Source of the DNA: a virus | Direction: 5' to 3' (one strand) | IMG/VR virus record: IMGVR_UViG_3300032308_001864 | Location: 1 to 52,750 of that record | Length of the DNA stretch: 52,750 nucleotides | Shown: piece after piece, positions 1 to 8,761 of the stretch | Numbering within the stretch: position 1 is the first letter of the stretch | How the letters are laid out: every line of letters starts with the position of its first letter | Program-made: the position numbers and the translations under genes | Notes under the pieces: model-generated | What the model saw: only the letters and a program-made list of their open reading frames with translations | Database searches by the model: none | Told to the model about the DNA's origin: nothing

Positions 1-1105
1 CAGATAACCTTTCTGTTATCGCTGAAACTTCTCCCATAACAGGTTGACCCTTTTCATCAACACCAACTTGCGCGATAACCATTTTGTTTTTACCATCAAT
101 GATAGTAGTATCTTTTGATGAAACTGTTACCATACGGCATTTACCAAAAGCATTTGCCAAACTAGTCGGATCCATTTTCTCTAACTTATGACCTTTATTT
201 GCGGAAAGAACTGTACCGCCAGTCAGCACCGCAATATCTTCCAATATAGCAGTTCTTCTATCACCGAAGTCGGGAGCTTTCACAGCTACCGCTTTAATAG
301 TTCCCTGTGCTTTATTCACAATCATAATAGGTAAAGCCTCACCATCTATATCTTCTGCAATCACAAGTAGCGATTTATTCTGTATATGTGCCGCTTGTAA
401 GATTGGTACTATCTGTGCTGACGTAGTAATTCGTCCGTCGTAAATAAGAATGTTAGGTGTCTCTAAAATGGCTTGCATCAGGTTATTATCGGTGACAAAA
501 TAAGGAGATTTATATCCTCGGTCTATCATCATACCTTCTACAATTTCTAAAGAAGTTTCACCTGTTTTAGATTCTTCAATAGCAACAACACCATCATTAC
601 CAACTTTTTCTAATGCGGTAGCTATCAAGTTTCCTATCTCGACATCACCATTAGCAGATACCGTAGCTACTTGCTTAATCTGTTCTTCTGTAGTAATTTC
701 ATTGGATAACTCTCTAAGTCTAGATATTACGGCCTTAACGCCCATATCAATACCCTTCTTTATCTCAACTGGGTTGTTACCTCGTTCTATAACACGCATC
801 CCTTCTTGTATCATAACAGTAGCAAGTAATGTTGAAGTAGTAGTACCATCACCCGCTTTATCAGCTGATTTAATAGCAACTTCTTTAACCATCTGAACTC
901 CAATATTTTCAAGAGGGTCTTCTAGCTTAGTAAAATTTTTAGCTACTGTAACGCCATCTTTAGTTACATTTATAACATTCAGTTCATCATGAATAATTAC
1001 ATTACGTCCCGATGGACCTAAAGTTGAAGAAACGCTGTCATTTAATTTTTGAATACCGCTCAACAATTTAGATTTTAATTTAGTACCAAATTCTGTTTTA
1101 ATCAT
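1..1105 (-). CDS. groEL: GroEL-type chaperonin (Cpn60), C-terminus beyond window edge
   Basis: This is a 60-kDa chaperonin subunit that would fold proteins in an ATP-driven ring with a Cpn10 lid. About 368 residues are present, starting at the ATG at 1105; the remaining third or so lies outside the window. The equatorial ATPase signature AGDGTTTSTL is intact (Asp86 corresponds to the catalytic Asp of the family), as are the N-terminal TLGPSGRNV and TKDGVTVAK motifs and the apical-domain stretch KAPDFGDRR. It is the last gene seen in a minus-strand operon with groES and the sliding clamp. A groES homologue two genes upstream suggests a complete phage chaperonin pair. The family assignment is certain. 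The choice of clients (perhaps capsid or tail proteins, as with T4 gp31 and host GroEL) is inference. Confidence 0.96.
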   Translation of the reverse strand, partial: MIKTEFGTKLKSKLLSGIQKLNDSVSSTLGPSGRNVIIHDELNVINVTKDGVTVAKNFTKLEDPLENIGVQMVKEVAIKSADKAGDGTTTSTLLATVMIQEGMRVIERGNNPVEIKKGIDMGVKAVISRLRELSNEITTEEQIKQVATVSANGDVEIGNLIATALEKVGNDGVVAIEESKTGETSLEIVEGMMIDRGYKSPYFVTDNNLMQAILETPNILIYDGRITTSAQIVPILQAAHIQNKSLLVIAEDIDGEALPIMIVNKAQGTIKAVAVKAPDFGDRRTAILEDIAVLTGGTVLSANKGHKLEKMDPTSLANAFGKCRMVTVSSKDTTIIDGKNKMVIAQVGVDEKGQPVMGEVSAITERLS

Positions 1106-1120
1106 TTTTTTGTTTTTTAA

Positions 1121-1345
1121 TTATTCGTTATTATTTGTTTTCAATATGAATATTTTATTTTTGTGGCCAATAAGAGAACGTCCCCACCCCGCAGTAGTTA
1201 TATCAGAAAGAGAGATATCGGTTCGTTCGTCATAGTTAAGATCAATGTATTCTTTCAAATCCTCGTAAAAGCCCGGAAACATTAGAAATTCTCCTTTTCT
1301 AGGGACATCTAAAATGAAAGCAAAATGTTTATCATCGTTACTCAT
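1121..1345 (-). CDS. Small hypothetical protein between groES and groEL
   Basis: This 74-residue acidic protein is not recognised. It lies between the groES and groEL homologues with 15 and 9 bp gaps, so it is almost certainly co-transcribed with them. It starts MSNDDKHFAF and carries a Trp-Gly-Arg segment near residue 54. No signal peptide, membrane segment or metal-binding cluster is visible. Its position makes a role linked to the chaperonin possible, but nothing in the sequence proves it. Confidence 0.7.
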   Translation of the reverse strand: MSNDDKHFAFILDVPRKGEFLMFPGFYEDLKEYIDLNYDERTDISLSDITTAGWGRSLIGHKNKIFILKTNNNE

Positions 1346-1354
1346 TCTATCATA

Positions 1355-1663
1355 TTATTTTAAATCCACTAAAGTTGCCAAGATTTCTACTTCACGGCAT
1401 ATATAATATTCTTCACCATCAATTTTTACTTCTGTAACCACAGCTTTGGGTACAATTACAATATCACCTACTTTAGATTTCATAGGGAAATATGCTTCAA
1501 CTGGAGAGTATGGATTATACATTCCCTCACCCACTGAAATAACTTGAAAATGATTTGATTTTTCTTTTCCTGTATCGGGTATAATAATACCTCCTACCAT
1601 TTCTTGGTCTGATTCTAATTTTTTCAGAACAATTTTGTCATGTAACGCTACTAAAGATTTCAT
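1355..1663 (-). CDS. groES: GroES-type co-chaperonin (Cpn10)
   Basis: This is a 102-residue Cpn10 lid protein. The N-terminal LHDKIVLKKLE matches the family start. The mobile-loop region reads GGIIIPDTGKEK, with a hydrophobic III tripeptide at the place where Cpn10 contacts Cpn60. The C-terminal half has the canonical TEVKIDGEEYYICRE. An insertion around MYNPYSPVEAYFP (residues about 48-60) is longer than in typical bacterial GroES (about 95 aa). It lies downstream of the sliding clamp and upstream of groEL. Having both GroES and GroEL, rather than a GroES substitute alone as in T4 gp31, is uncommon among phages. Confidence 0.93.
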   Translation of the reverse strand: MKSLVALHDKIVLKKLESDQEMVGGIIIPDTGKEKSNHFQVISVGEGMYNPYSPVEAYFPMKSKVGDIVIVPKAVVTEVKIDGEEYYICREVEILATLVDLK

Positions 1664-1682
1664 ATTTGTTTTTTTTTATTTT

Positions 1683-2396
1683 TTATAATGTGTCTAAAGC
1701 TATTAAATAATATTTTGATTTAATTTTACTATCTTCGAATTCTATTTTCATTAATCCGTCAGCAAAAATTACCATGGTTCCTTCTGCGTCTTTATTTCTT
1801 TCAAAAATCTCTTCTATTATATCTGATGAAAATAATAACTTACTCATATCAAATAAGTAAATACCATTACTTGTAAATGAGATTTGATTACTGTAGGAAT
1901 TATCATCACCTACGGTATATTTTAATATTCCTTTTTCTATCAAAACAGAAAATATTTCAGAATTATTAGCTTTTTTAGCTTTTAAAAATCTATCAGAAAA
2001 ACCTTCGTTCAATTTAACCATCAGATCATATTGTCCAGGTTCATCTATATCCGGTACACGTTGTGATACCGAATCGGGGTCACATAAGATGAAAGTGGAA
2101 GTAAAATTAGAATCTTTTATCTTTATGACGTTCTTATCTATCTTCATATTCAATTCTTCTTCTTTTATGTTGAGCAGATTTAAAAGTTTTTTTGGCTCAC
2201 GTATGATAAAAAAACTATCTTCCATTTCTAATTTATTTATACACACCGTAGAAACGGTGGTCGACCCAAATGCTACAACATAAGAAGATAGTATAAGTTT
2301 ATTATTCTTTAAATTCCAAAATATATGATACTCATCGGCCCCTTTCAAGTCTAAAAACACTTTTTTTATAGCCGGTAATAATGTACTTTTATTCAT
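1683..2396 (-). CDS. DNA polymerase sliding clamp, T4 gp45-like
   Basis: This is a 237-residue probable processivity clamp. Its length and beta-rich pattern fit T4 gp45 (228 aa), and the C-terminal KYYLIALDTL resembles the end of gp45-type clamps. It is directly downstream of the family B polymerase, with which it would act. In T4 the clamp also activates late transcription with gp55, and a gp55-like sigma factor is present in this window. The start is set at the ATG at 2396. An in-frame TTG upstream would put the start inside the promoter, because the -7 element TATATTTG ends only a few bases before this ATG. Similarity is structural and contextual rather than motif-based, so the call is likely but not certain. 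Confidence 0.75.
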   Translation of the reverse strand: MNKSTLLPAIKKVFLDLKGADEYHIFWNLKNNKLILSSYVVAFGSTTVSTVCINKLEMEDSFFIIREPKKLLNLLNIKEEELNMKIDKNVIKIKDSNFTSTFILCDPDSVSQRVPDIDEPGQYDLMVKLNEGFSDRFLKAKKANNSEIFSVLIEKGILKYTVGDDNSYSNQISFTSNGIYLFDMSKLLFSSDIIEEIFERNKDAEGTMVIFADGLMKIEFEDSKIKSKYYLIALDTL

Positions 2397-2403
2397 AGTA
2401 TTG

Positions 2404-2435
2404 CAAATATACAACTTTTTTTGTCAAAAAAGAAA
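2404..2435 (-). promoter_or_regulatory. Bacteroidetes-type promoter upstream of the clamp-groES-groEL operon
   Basis: The minus strand has TATATTTG at 2411-2404, matching the -7 consensus TAnnTTTG. Exactly 20 bp upstream is TTTC, one mismatch from the -33 TTTG. The clamp ATG is only about 7 bp downstream of the -7 element, so the transcript would have almost no leader. Confidence 0.7.
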
Positions 2436-2440
2436 TAAAT

Positions 2441-5038
2441 TTAGATAAATTTAAAAAATTTATTGACATTTTTATTAAAATTAATAGTACCCCAAGATAA
2501 ATTATCATATATTTTTTGAAGTTTTTTAACTAAATTGCCTTCAAACATAGCATCTTTATCTATATACTTATTAGCATAATTTAATATTTCTTCCGGTGTA
2601 TCATATTGAGATATAGCTAAAACTTCTATATTATAAGGATTTTTTGCCAAGTAAACCCATTTCATTTTATCGCCCACTTGTATCACGGCATACATCTTAT
2701 CTAGGTTTTTAAACTTCAAAAGGTCATTATAATGTATCGCGGCTTTAATATGCGCTGCCGTACCAGACGCGATTCTAGAAAATATGGTGCCTTTGATAGG
2801 TTTAGCAAGAACATATTCTTTTAAATTCTTATTTATACCCGATGGTTTAGCTATTTCATTTATTGAAAGAGTTTTAAATTTTTCTCTAAAATCTAAAATA
2901 TCTTTATCTATTTTACTTTTACCGGTGTTGAATAATATGTCTTTAATCAACTTTTGATAAAATTTTCTATACAAAGGCGGGAAAGAACTTTTCATTCCAT
3001 CCAATCCCTTAAAATCAAAATCTTCTTTTGTTATTCCCTCTTTATCAACTATATATTGAGCATATTGTTTCTTAGCAGAAACGTAAAGTGTCTTTGCTAT
3101 AGTCTCAGATTTTATTTTAACACGGTTATTACTGGAGTTAAAATAAGATTTAGTGAATTCTTGTTCATAGAAATTATTCAAATAGTCCGAGAATTCCTTT
3201 GCTATTGGTCTAAGATTTTCGATAACCTCAGCGTCATTCGATAAATCTATCCCAGGGAATCTATTTTTTAAGATATCACAAGCTTCTAAATACAAACTAT
3301 CTGTATCACTCATTATCACGTAGTCTTTATCTGTATCGCATTCCGCACATATCTTTTCGTTCGCCATATCAGCCGAAGTCATGATTATCTTTCTACCACA
3401 TGCAGTTATGGCCGAAGCCAAATAATCTTTACCATCCGAATATCTAAATGATGGTAACCCTAAGCAACCATAAATACTATTAAGAAATACTTTCATAACT
3501 TGCTGATAAAGATCATAGAATTCTTCGGATTTTTTATCACCCGCTTTACCAAATTGAAGCATCAACTGTTTAAATTCTTTTCTTTTTTTAAACCATTCAA
3601 CCATCACTTCAACAAGCACAGAATTACTTTTGCTGTCAAATCCCACCCCATTTGGTGAAATACAAATATCATTTTTTTCTATAATTTTTATTAATGCCCC
3701 AATAGAAATATCTCTAATTGTACCATCTATTTTTTCTATCTGAACAATTTTATTTGGGTCTTTTAATTTCAATTCTTTTAAATTCCAACTATCATCGAAT
3801 TTATCTTCTATGACAATTTTAAAAATAAATGTTTCTATACCCGCATTTAGAAGAATACCGGCAGAAGGATACTCCGATTCAATATCTAGATCAAAGTTCC
3901 AACTATACAATCCTGGTATTGGATCTTTTACATATGCTCCCGCAAATTTTTCATCTTCTTCATCATCATCTAAATTGTCATCCCAAACTTTTTTCAATTC
4001 GGGGTTATTGGTAGATGGTCTATTAGGAGAAATGATGTTCTTTCTTTTTAGATAAGTCATAATACACCCTTCGACCACTTTCGATGATTGGTAAACATAT
4101 TGATATGGCACATGACTTAAATGACAAATCATTATAGCCAAATCTAAAAATTTCTTTTTTTGATCTAGTTCAACTATAAGTCTAACGTCATTAATATTAT
4201 ATTCTATAAATTTATCTATATCTTCTTTAAATAATTTATCTAAAGAACCTTCGTATAAGATTTTACCTTTACCGATCTCTTTTAAACATATATCGTTTAA
4301 TGAATAAGATGGTTGCTGTCTAGGTATAAATTTTTTATATAGTCTGAGGTAGTCCATACAATTCACGCCAGCTATTTTAAAAGGCATTTTATTATCTCTT
4401 TCATCATAATCTACAATACCAATAGGAGATAGAGAATCAGCTTTTTCTCTACCTAAAAGTTTTTTCATTCTATTATATAGATATGGTATATCGAAGTTAT
4501 CCGAATTCCATCCACATACTATGGTTGGGTCAAGTTGAGTCCATTTATCAAGAAAGTTCGATAACAAATCATATTCATTATCACATGGAACTATTGTAAC
4601 CTCATCATTTGGAGAGGATATAGATTTGCCGGTCACATTTTCTACAAATGCATAATATTTTTTTGTATTCTCGTCATACAAAGCAATTGCAGTTATACGG
4701 GAAGGTGCACTAATGCAGTAAGGTAAATTTATGGCGCCTCCCATAACTGTTTCTATGTCGAGGAAAACTCTATTGTGGACTTTTGGAATAGAGTCTTCCT
4801 CTCTATAGATTTCAAGTAATACCGATAAGGTTTTATCTACGTCTTGCTCATAATAATTTAAATCGCCATAAACAACTCTATCGACTTCTTTAACTTTTTT
4901 TCCGTCGAGTGTTGTATATTCGCCATTATCGTCTAGTTTATAATACTTGGGATTATAAGTAAAATTAAACCATCCTTCATTATCGTCGCGTATAAAAACA
5001 TTTCTATTTTTATAATTGTAGTAAACACTTTGGTACAT
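2441..5038 (-). CDS. Family B DNA polymerase with 3'-5' exonuclease, T4 gp43-like
   Basis: This is the 865-residue replicative DNA polymerase. The proofreading domain has Exo I FLDIET (Asp94/Glu96), Exo II GWNSDNFDIPYL and Exo III YNINDVRLI. The polymerase domain has motif A DIESEYPS (Asp385), motif B KVFLNSIYGCLG and motif C MSDTDS (Asp578/Asp580), so every catalytic acid is present. Motif C reads MSDTDS rather than the usual YGDTDS. The protein ends NKFFKFI, a hydrophobic tail like the C-terminal clamp-binding peptide of T4-type polymerases, and the next gene downstream is the probable clamp. Length is close to T4 gp43 (898 aa). Confidence 0.97.
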   Translation of the reverse strand: MYQSVYYNYKNRNVFIRDDNEGWFNFTYNPKYYKLDDNGEYTTLDGKKVKEVDRVVYGDLNYYEQDVDKTLSVLLEIYREEDSIPKVHNRVFLDIETVMGGAINLPYCISAPSRITAIALYDENTKKYYAFVENVTGKSISSPNDEVTIVPCDNEYDLLSNFLDKWTQLDPTIVCGWNSDNFDIPYLYNRMKKLLGREKADSLSPIGIVDYDERDNKMPFKIAGVNCMDYLRLYKKFIPRQQPSYSLNDICLKEIGKGKILYEGSLDKLFKEDIDKFIEYNINDVRLIVELDQKKKFLDLAIMICHLSHVPYQYVYQSSKVVEGCIMTYLKRKNIISPNRPSTNNPELKKVWDDNLDDDEEDEKFAGAYVKDPIPGLYSWNFDLDIESEYPSAGILLNAGIETFIFKIVIEDKFDDSWNLKELKLKDPNKIVQIEKIDGTIRDISIGALIKIIEKNDICISPNGVGFDSKSNSVLVEVMVEWFKKRKEFKQLMLQFGKAGDKKSEEFYDLYQQVMKVFLNSIYGCLGLPSFRYSDGKDYLASAITACGRKIIMTSADMANEKICAECDTDKDYVIMSDTDSLYLEACDILKNRFPGIDLSNDAEVIENLRPIAKEFSDYLNNFYEQEFTKSYFNSSNNRVKIKSETIAKTLYVSAKKQYAQYIVDKEGITKEDFDFKGLDGMKSSFPPLYRKFYQKLIKDILFNTGKSKIDKDILDFREKFKTLSINEIAKPSGINKNLKEYVLAKPIKGTIFSRIASGTAAHIKAAIHYNDLLKFKNLDKMYAVIQVGDKMKWVYLAKNPYNIEVLAISQYDTPEEILNYANKYIDKDAMFEGNLVKKLQKIYDNLSWGTINFNKNVNKFFKFI

Positions 5039-5043
5039 TTATT

Positions 5044-5301
5044 TTATTTTTCTTCGGTTTGGTTTGCTTCTAGAAACTCTTGGAAATTGTCAGCAATAAC
5101 ATTTGCTGTATACTTAATAGGGTCTGCTTCTTCGGTAAAAAGAATAACACCCCCATGTAAAGCTGAAAATCCTTCTGTATGCATATACAGAACATCTTCG
5201 CCTCTCTGCATAGCCACGCTATCAGGATTTTGATTATCTAAAAGTAAATCAATATTGTGAGTATTTTTTAACTCGTCTGCTAATTTTTTTAATTCTACCA
5301 T
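5044..5301 (-). CDS. Small hypothetical protein upstream of polB
   Basis: This 85-residue soluble protein is not recognised. It ends 5 bp before the polymerase start, so the two are co-transcribed. It has an amphipathic N-terminal helix (MVELKKLADELKN) and a central glycine/hydrophobic stretch (LHGGVILF). No signal peptide or membrane segment is seen. Confidence 0.7.
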   Translation of the reverse strand: MVELKKLADELKNTHNIDLLLDNQNPDSVAMQRGEDVLYMHTEGFSALHGGVILFTEEADPIKYTANVIADNFQEFLEANQTEEK

Positions 5302-5337
5302 TTGTAATAAATTTAATTTGTTTTTAAAATTTTTGTT

Positions 5338-5619
5338 TTATTTGTTTAAATTAATAATATTGTTTACTATCTCATTTGCATCAATAGGTTTTTGAATCTC
5401 AATGAATCTTTTTACATTAAAACTTGGTTCAAAGCCCGATGTGTCTAATTTATTATCTATTTCCTCTAACAATATACTAAGGGTGCCACCGGCACATAAA
5501 TGTGTCCCTATGTCCCTCACGGTATATATAACATTTTTAATAGGAGTCACTACATGTTGAAACTCGTAACCTTTTTTAAAAAGGTCATTTATACATATAA
5601 CTAGAGAATTTTTTTCCAT
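5338..5619 (-). CDS. Hypothetical protein
   Basis: This 93-residue protein is not recognised. The start is placed at the ATG at 5619, which overlaps the stop codon of the upstream membrane-protein gene (TAATG), a coupling seen repeatedly in this genome. A longer reading from 5670 would overlap that gene by 52 bases. The sequence MEKNSLVICINDLFKKGYEF followed by a Cys-Ala-Gly-Gly segment suggests a small alpha/beta protein. Function unknown. Confidence 0.65.
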   Translation of the reverse strand: MEKNSLVICINDLFKKGYEFQHVVTPIKNVIYTVRDIGTHLCAGGTLSILLEEIDNKLDTSGFEPSFNVKRFIEIQKPIDANEIVNNIINLNK

Positions 5620-5819
5620 TAGATTATAATAAGTAGTATACCAAAAAATAAACCTATAATCAATAAACATAATAAATCTAATATAAAACTAGAAAATTTT
5701 TTAATTATAGGATGCATTTTTCTTTTATTTAAATAATTTTTAATGTATGTCGCGCCTTCTATTATAGAACTCATTAGTATAAATGCGTATACTGCTACTA
5801 CTGCTAATATAAAAATCAT
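5619..5819 (-). CDS. Small membrane protein with two transmembrane segments
   Basis: This is a 66-residue protein with a hydrophobic N-terminal helix (residues 2-22), a basic central loop (KNYLNKRKMHPIIKK) and a second hydrophobic helix at the C-terminus (about 46-66). That topology fits an inner-membrane protein; a holin-like role is possible but unproven. It is coupled to the next gene by overlapping stop and start codons. Confidence 0.65.
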   Translation of the reverse strand: MIFILAVVAVYAFILMSSIIEGATYIKNYLNKRKMHPIIKKFSSFILDLLCLLIIGLFFGILLIII

Positions 5820-5821
5820 AT

Positions 5822-6007
5822 CTATTTGTCTTTATCTTCTTCTACTTCTTTACTTTTTAACAGTAAAGTTAAAATCATAGATGCGGCGACCATGTCCTCA
5901 ACCAGTATTTTTAAACTCTTTTTCACTCTATCTATAAGATAGTGGACGTATATAAAGGATATTGCAGTCAAGGCAAATCCTAGTAAAATGTATTGTATCT
6001 CTGTCAT
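5822..6007 (-). CDS. Small single-pass membrane protein
   Basis: This is a 61-residue protein with a hydrophobic segment (about residues 5-24), a basic linker (DRVKKSLK), a second, weaker hydrophobic helix (about 38-49) and a strongly charged tail (KSKEVEEDKDK). It is the first gene after a promoter at 6026-6057. Function unknown. With the adjacent two-pass protein it forms a small membrane pair between the reductase and polymerase genes. Confidence 0.6.
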   Translation of the reverse strand: MTEIQYILLGFALTAISFIYVHYLIDRVKKSLKILVEDMVAASMILTLLLKSKEVEEDKDK

Positions 6008-6025
6008 AAATTATTATTTAGAGGA

Positions 6026-6057
6026 CAAAGATACAACAATATTTACCAAATACCAAA
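6026..6057 (-). promoter_or_regulatory. Bacteroidetes-type promoter upstream of the membrane-protein/polB operon
   Basis: On the minus strand TTTG (6057-6054), exactly 20 bp, then TATCTTTG (6033-6026): a full match to TTTG-N20-TAnnTTTG. It sits between the end of nrdA and the first small gene and would drive the operon that ends with the DNA polymerase. Confidence 0.8.
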
Positions 6058-6064
6058 TTTATTT

Positions 6065-7711
6065 TTAAGCTTCGCAGCTAGAACACTCTAAAATGTTCCT
6101 AGAAAACTCTTGAGCGGCATTAACATTAAGTTGATAATATAACGATTTTATTCCAAGTTTCCATGCCTCTATGATAAGACTATTAACGTCTTTTATAGGG
6201 ATAGACGGATGTATCATCAAGTTTAATGATTGTGCTTGGTCAATATATTTCTGCCTTTGAGAAGCCTGAATTATGATTTCCATAGGAGTAATTTCTATAA
6301 AAGTCCTAAAAACTTTCTTTTCGTGGTCACTCAAAAAATCTAAATGTTGGACACTACCGGCTTTCATTAGTATACTATTCCACACGTCCATGGTGTTATG
6401 ACCTTTTTCTTCCAATAGTTTTAACAAATGTGGATTTTTATATGTATATTTGATTTTAGCCAAATCTTTAATATAATAATTTGAAATTTGAGGTTCAACA
6501 TTTTCTGAAACTTGTCCTAAAATAAATGCAGATGATTTGGTAGGAGCGATAGCGAGTAAGGTAGTATTCCTACGACCGTAACCTTTTAATACTTCAGGCT
6601 CACCATATTCCTTTGCCAATTTCTCACTGGCCGCATACGCCTTCTCTTTTATATTTTTAGCAATCGCCACGTTCAAAATTTTAGCTTCCATGCTCTCGAA
6701 AGGAATCATCTTACTCTGTAAGTAGCTATGCCACCCTAGTTGCCCGATACCTATCGCACGATGTCTCTCTGCAAACCTAACTGCCCTTTCTAAATAAGGA
6801 ATATCTTTAGCTTTGTTAGTAAAATCGGTGCAAACTGCGTCTAATAAATATACAAATATTTCTACCGCATCCGTGTCTTTCCATTCATCGTAATGAAGAA
6901 TATTTAAAGAACCTAGATCACAGACAAAAGATTCAAGTATACTAGAAGGCAGACCAATTTCCGTACAAAGATTTGAAGCATAAATTTTCATACTTTTATC
7001 CTTATAAACATCTACAGTGTAATTGTTCATATTATCAATAAAAATAATATAAGGATAACCTATTTCAGCACGAGTTTGTAATACCTTAGCCCAAACTTTC
7101 CTTTTATCTATATCACCAGCCATCATTTCTTCCATCCATTTATCAGTAACGGATATACCAAAAGAAATATCCTGTAATGGGCTACCATCACTTTTTATGG
7201 TGAGGTGTTCCATAATATCTTTATGTTCAATCGGTAGATAAGAAGCGAAATTCCCTCTACGGAGTTTACCCTGACTAATTATATTAATCAAATTATCGAA
7301 AGGTTGCATAAAATGCACCGCACCTGAACTTTCTCCATTGTCTTTTATAGCAGCCCCCCTATGTCTCAATTCCCCAAAATAAGCTGAGGTGCCGCCTCCA
7401 ACTTTTGTCATCATGCCTACCTCAGAAATTGTCTGTAAAATGGATTCCATAGAATCACCTATGTAAGATCCAAAACAACTAATAGGAAGACCCCTAGAGT
7501 TCCCAAAATTCGCCCATATTGGGGTAGATAGTGAATACCATCCCTTCTCAATATTAGCCTTTAATTTAGCCCCGTAACCGGGTTTATTCAATATTTTTTC
7601 AGCCGAAGCACATATGATATCTACTCTTTCATCCAGCGTTTGGCCGGGTAACAAATAATCTCTATCTAGAAACACCTGTGATGCTTCATTTAACCACCTA
7701 TAATTTCCCAT
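6065..7711 (-). CDS. nrdA: Class I ribonucleotide reductase, large (alpha) subunit without ATP cone
   Basis: This 548-residue subunit reduces ribonucleotides to deoxyribonucleotides using a radical from the beta subunit. The redox cysteine is in ISCFGS (Cys79). The catalytic centre is NLCTE (Cys249 with Asn and Glu), followed by FVCDLGS. The radical-transfer pair is in KSLYYQLN, and the C-terminal thiol pair is CSSC (Cys543/Cys546). It is much shorter than E. coli NrdA (761 aa). The missing N-terminal part includes the ATP-cone that senses dATP, so overall activity feedback is probably lost. The start is 1 bp after the nrdB stop, so the two are coupled. Confidence 0.95.
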   Translation of the reverse strand: MGNYRWLNEASQVFLDRDYLLPGQTLDERVDIICASAEKILNKPGYGAKLKANIEKGWYSLSTPIWANFGNSRGLPISCFGSYIGDSMESILQTISEVGMMTKVGGGTSAYFGELRHRGAAIKDNGESSGAVHFMQPFDNLINIISQGKLRRGNFASYLPIEHKDIMEHLTIKSDGSPLQDISFGISVTDKWMEEMMAGDIDKRKVWAKVLQTRAEIGYPYIIFIDNMNNYTVDVYKDKSMKIYASNLCTEIGLPSSILESFVCDLGSLNILHYDEWKDTDAVEIFVYLLDAVCTDFTNKAKDIPYLERAVRFAERHRAIGIGQLGWHSYLQSKMIPFESMEAKILNVAIAKNIKEKAYAASEKLAKEYGEPEVLKGYGRRNTTLLAIAPTKSSAFILGQVSENVEPQISNYYIKDLAKIKYTYKNPHLLKLLEEKGHNTMDVWNSILMKAGSVQHLDFLSDHEKKVFRTFIEITPMEIIIQASQRQKYIDQAQSLNLMIHPSIPIKDVNSLIIEAWKLGIKSLYYQLNVNAAQEFSRNILECSSCEA

Positions 7712-7712
7712 T

Positions 7713-8687
7713 TTAAAATAAATCGTTTACTGTTATTGATTGTGTTTTCTTCGAATAATTGGTAGGTCGTTTGTTAAAAAAATCAGTACTAGTTGCCGTG
7801 TACATTTCTTCAATAAACCATTGTAACCCCGACAATTTTTGATCATCTATATTAAAAACTTTATTACCACCTATCATTGCAATAGATTCATTAAATCTAT
7901 ACTTTATAAATTCTTTTAATACATCTTTAGTTAAAAAATCTAATTCACCTTTTTCAAAAATCCAATCAATTATTTTTGCTTCGGCTTCATAAGCTTTTTT
8001 ACAAGCCCTTTCTATTTTTTTATAAAAATCTTCATCGAACCATTCCGGATATTCTTTTTTTATCTCGTTTATTATAAACACCCCCAATAAAGCATGGAGC
8101 ATTTCTTCTTTTTGTGTAGCTTGAACTACATTATCAATATCTTTTAGTATGTTTTTTTCCTTGTTAAAGGATTTAATGATAGCAAATTGACTGAATAAGC
8201 TAACATTTTCTATAAATAAAGAAAATAATGCCAAGGTTAAGGTGTAAATTTGATGGTCGTCTTCTCCAACTCTCTTCAAATATTTACTTAAATAGTCCAC
8301 ACGACCTTGGATAACTGGTTCTTGTAAAAGTAATTCAAAATCTCCGTTTAAATCTAACACTTCTAACAAGTGAGAATAGGCTCTTTCATGTCTAACTTCG
8401 CTTTCAGAAAATGTGGCGCCTACAGCGTTAAACTCAGGTTTAGGGAATCTTTCTCCCAACTTACCCCAAAATGTTTTTACTGATACTTCAATCTGTGAAA
8501 TAGCAAGTAGGGTATTCTTAATAATATTTCTTTCTTTTTCGTCTAATGTAACATTAAAATCTTGTATATCAGAAGTAAAATTAAACTCTGTATGAATCCA
8601 ATATGAATGATTAATGGCGTCAACAAATTTTAAAACTTCGGGATATTCAAAAGGTTTAAATGCTACTCTTTTGGTAAATATGCTCAT
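7713..8687 (-). CDS. nrdB: Class I ribonucleotide reductase, small (beta) subunit
   Basis: This 324-residue ferritin-like subunit makes the radical for NrdA. Probable metal ligands are Glu67 (Glu rather than the Asp of E. coli), Glu97 and His100 in SEVRHERAY, Glu160, and Glu195/His198 in EEMLHAL. The radical tyrosine is present at Tyr104 (E-x-x-H-x-x-x-Y). It ends SITVNDLF, the usual hydrophobic tail that docks on NrdA. No ATP-cone is present here either, although some Bacteroidetes NrdB proteins carry one at the N-terminus. First gene of the nrdB-nrdA unit. Confidence 0.94.
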   Translation of the reverse strand: MSIFTKRVAFKPFEYPEVLKFVDAINHSYWIHTEFNFTSDIQDFNVTLDEKERNIIKNTLLAISQIEVSVKTFWGKLGERFPKPEFNAVGATFSESEVRHERAYSHLLEVLDLNGDFELLLQEPVIQGRVDYLSKYLKRVGEDDHQIYTLTLALFSLFIENVSLFSQFAIIKSFNKEKNILKDIDNVVQATQKEEMLHALLGVFIINEIKKEYPEWFDEDFYKKIERACKKAYEAEAKIIDWIFEKGELDFLTKDVLKEFIKYRFNESIAMIGGNKVFNIDDQKLSGLQWFIEEMYTATSTDFFNKRPTNYSKKTQSITVNDLF

Positions 8688-8729
8688 AATTTAATTGTTT
8701 TTTTTACGGAATGTAAAAATAAATAGGTA

Positions 8730-8761
8730 CAAATGTACATTTTTTTTTACCAATTTTCTAA
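8730..8761 (-). promoter_or_regulatory. Possible promoter upstream of nrdB
   Basis: The minus strand has TACATTTG (8737-8730), a full match to TAnnTTTG. The element 20 bp upstream is TTAG, one mismatch from TTTG. It lies in the 101-bp gap between the helicase and nrdB genes. Weaker than the other promoters in this window. Confidence 0.5.

Noticed and set aside
2397-2414. Upstream TTG start adding six residues to the clamp
   Set aside because: It lies on top of the -7 promoter element, so it could not be transcribed.
5619-6007. Holin/antiholin pair
   Set aside because: Two small membrane proteins are present but there is no lysis gene nearby and no diagnostic motif; left as membrane proteins.
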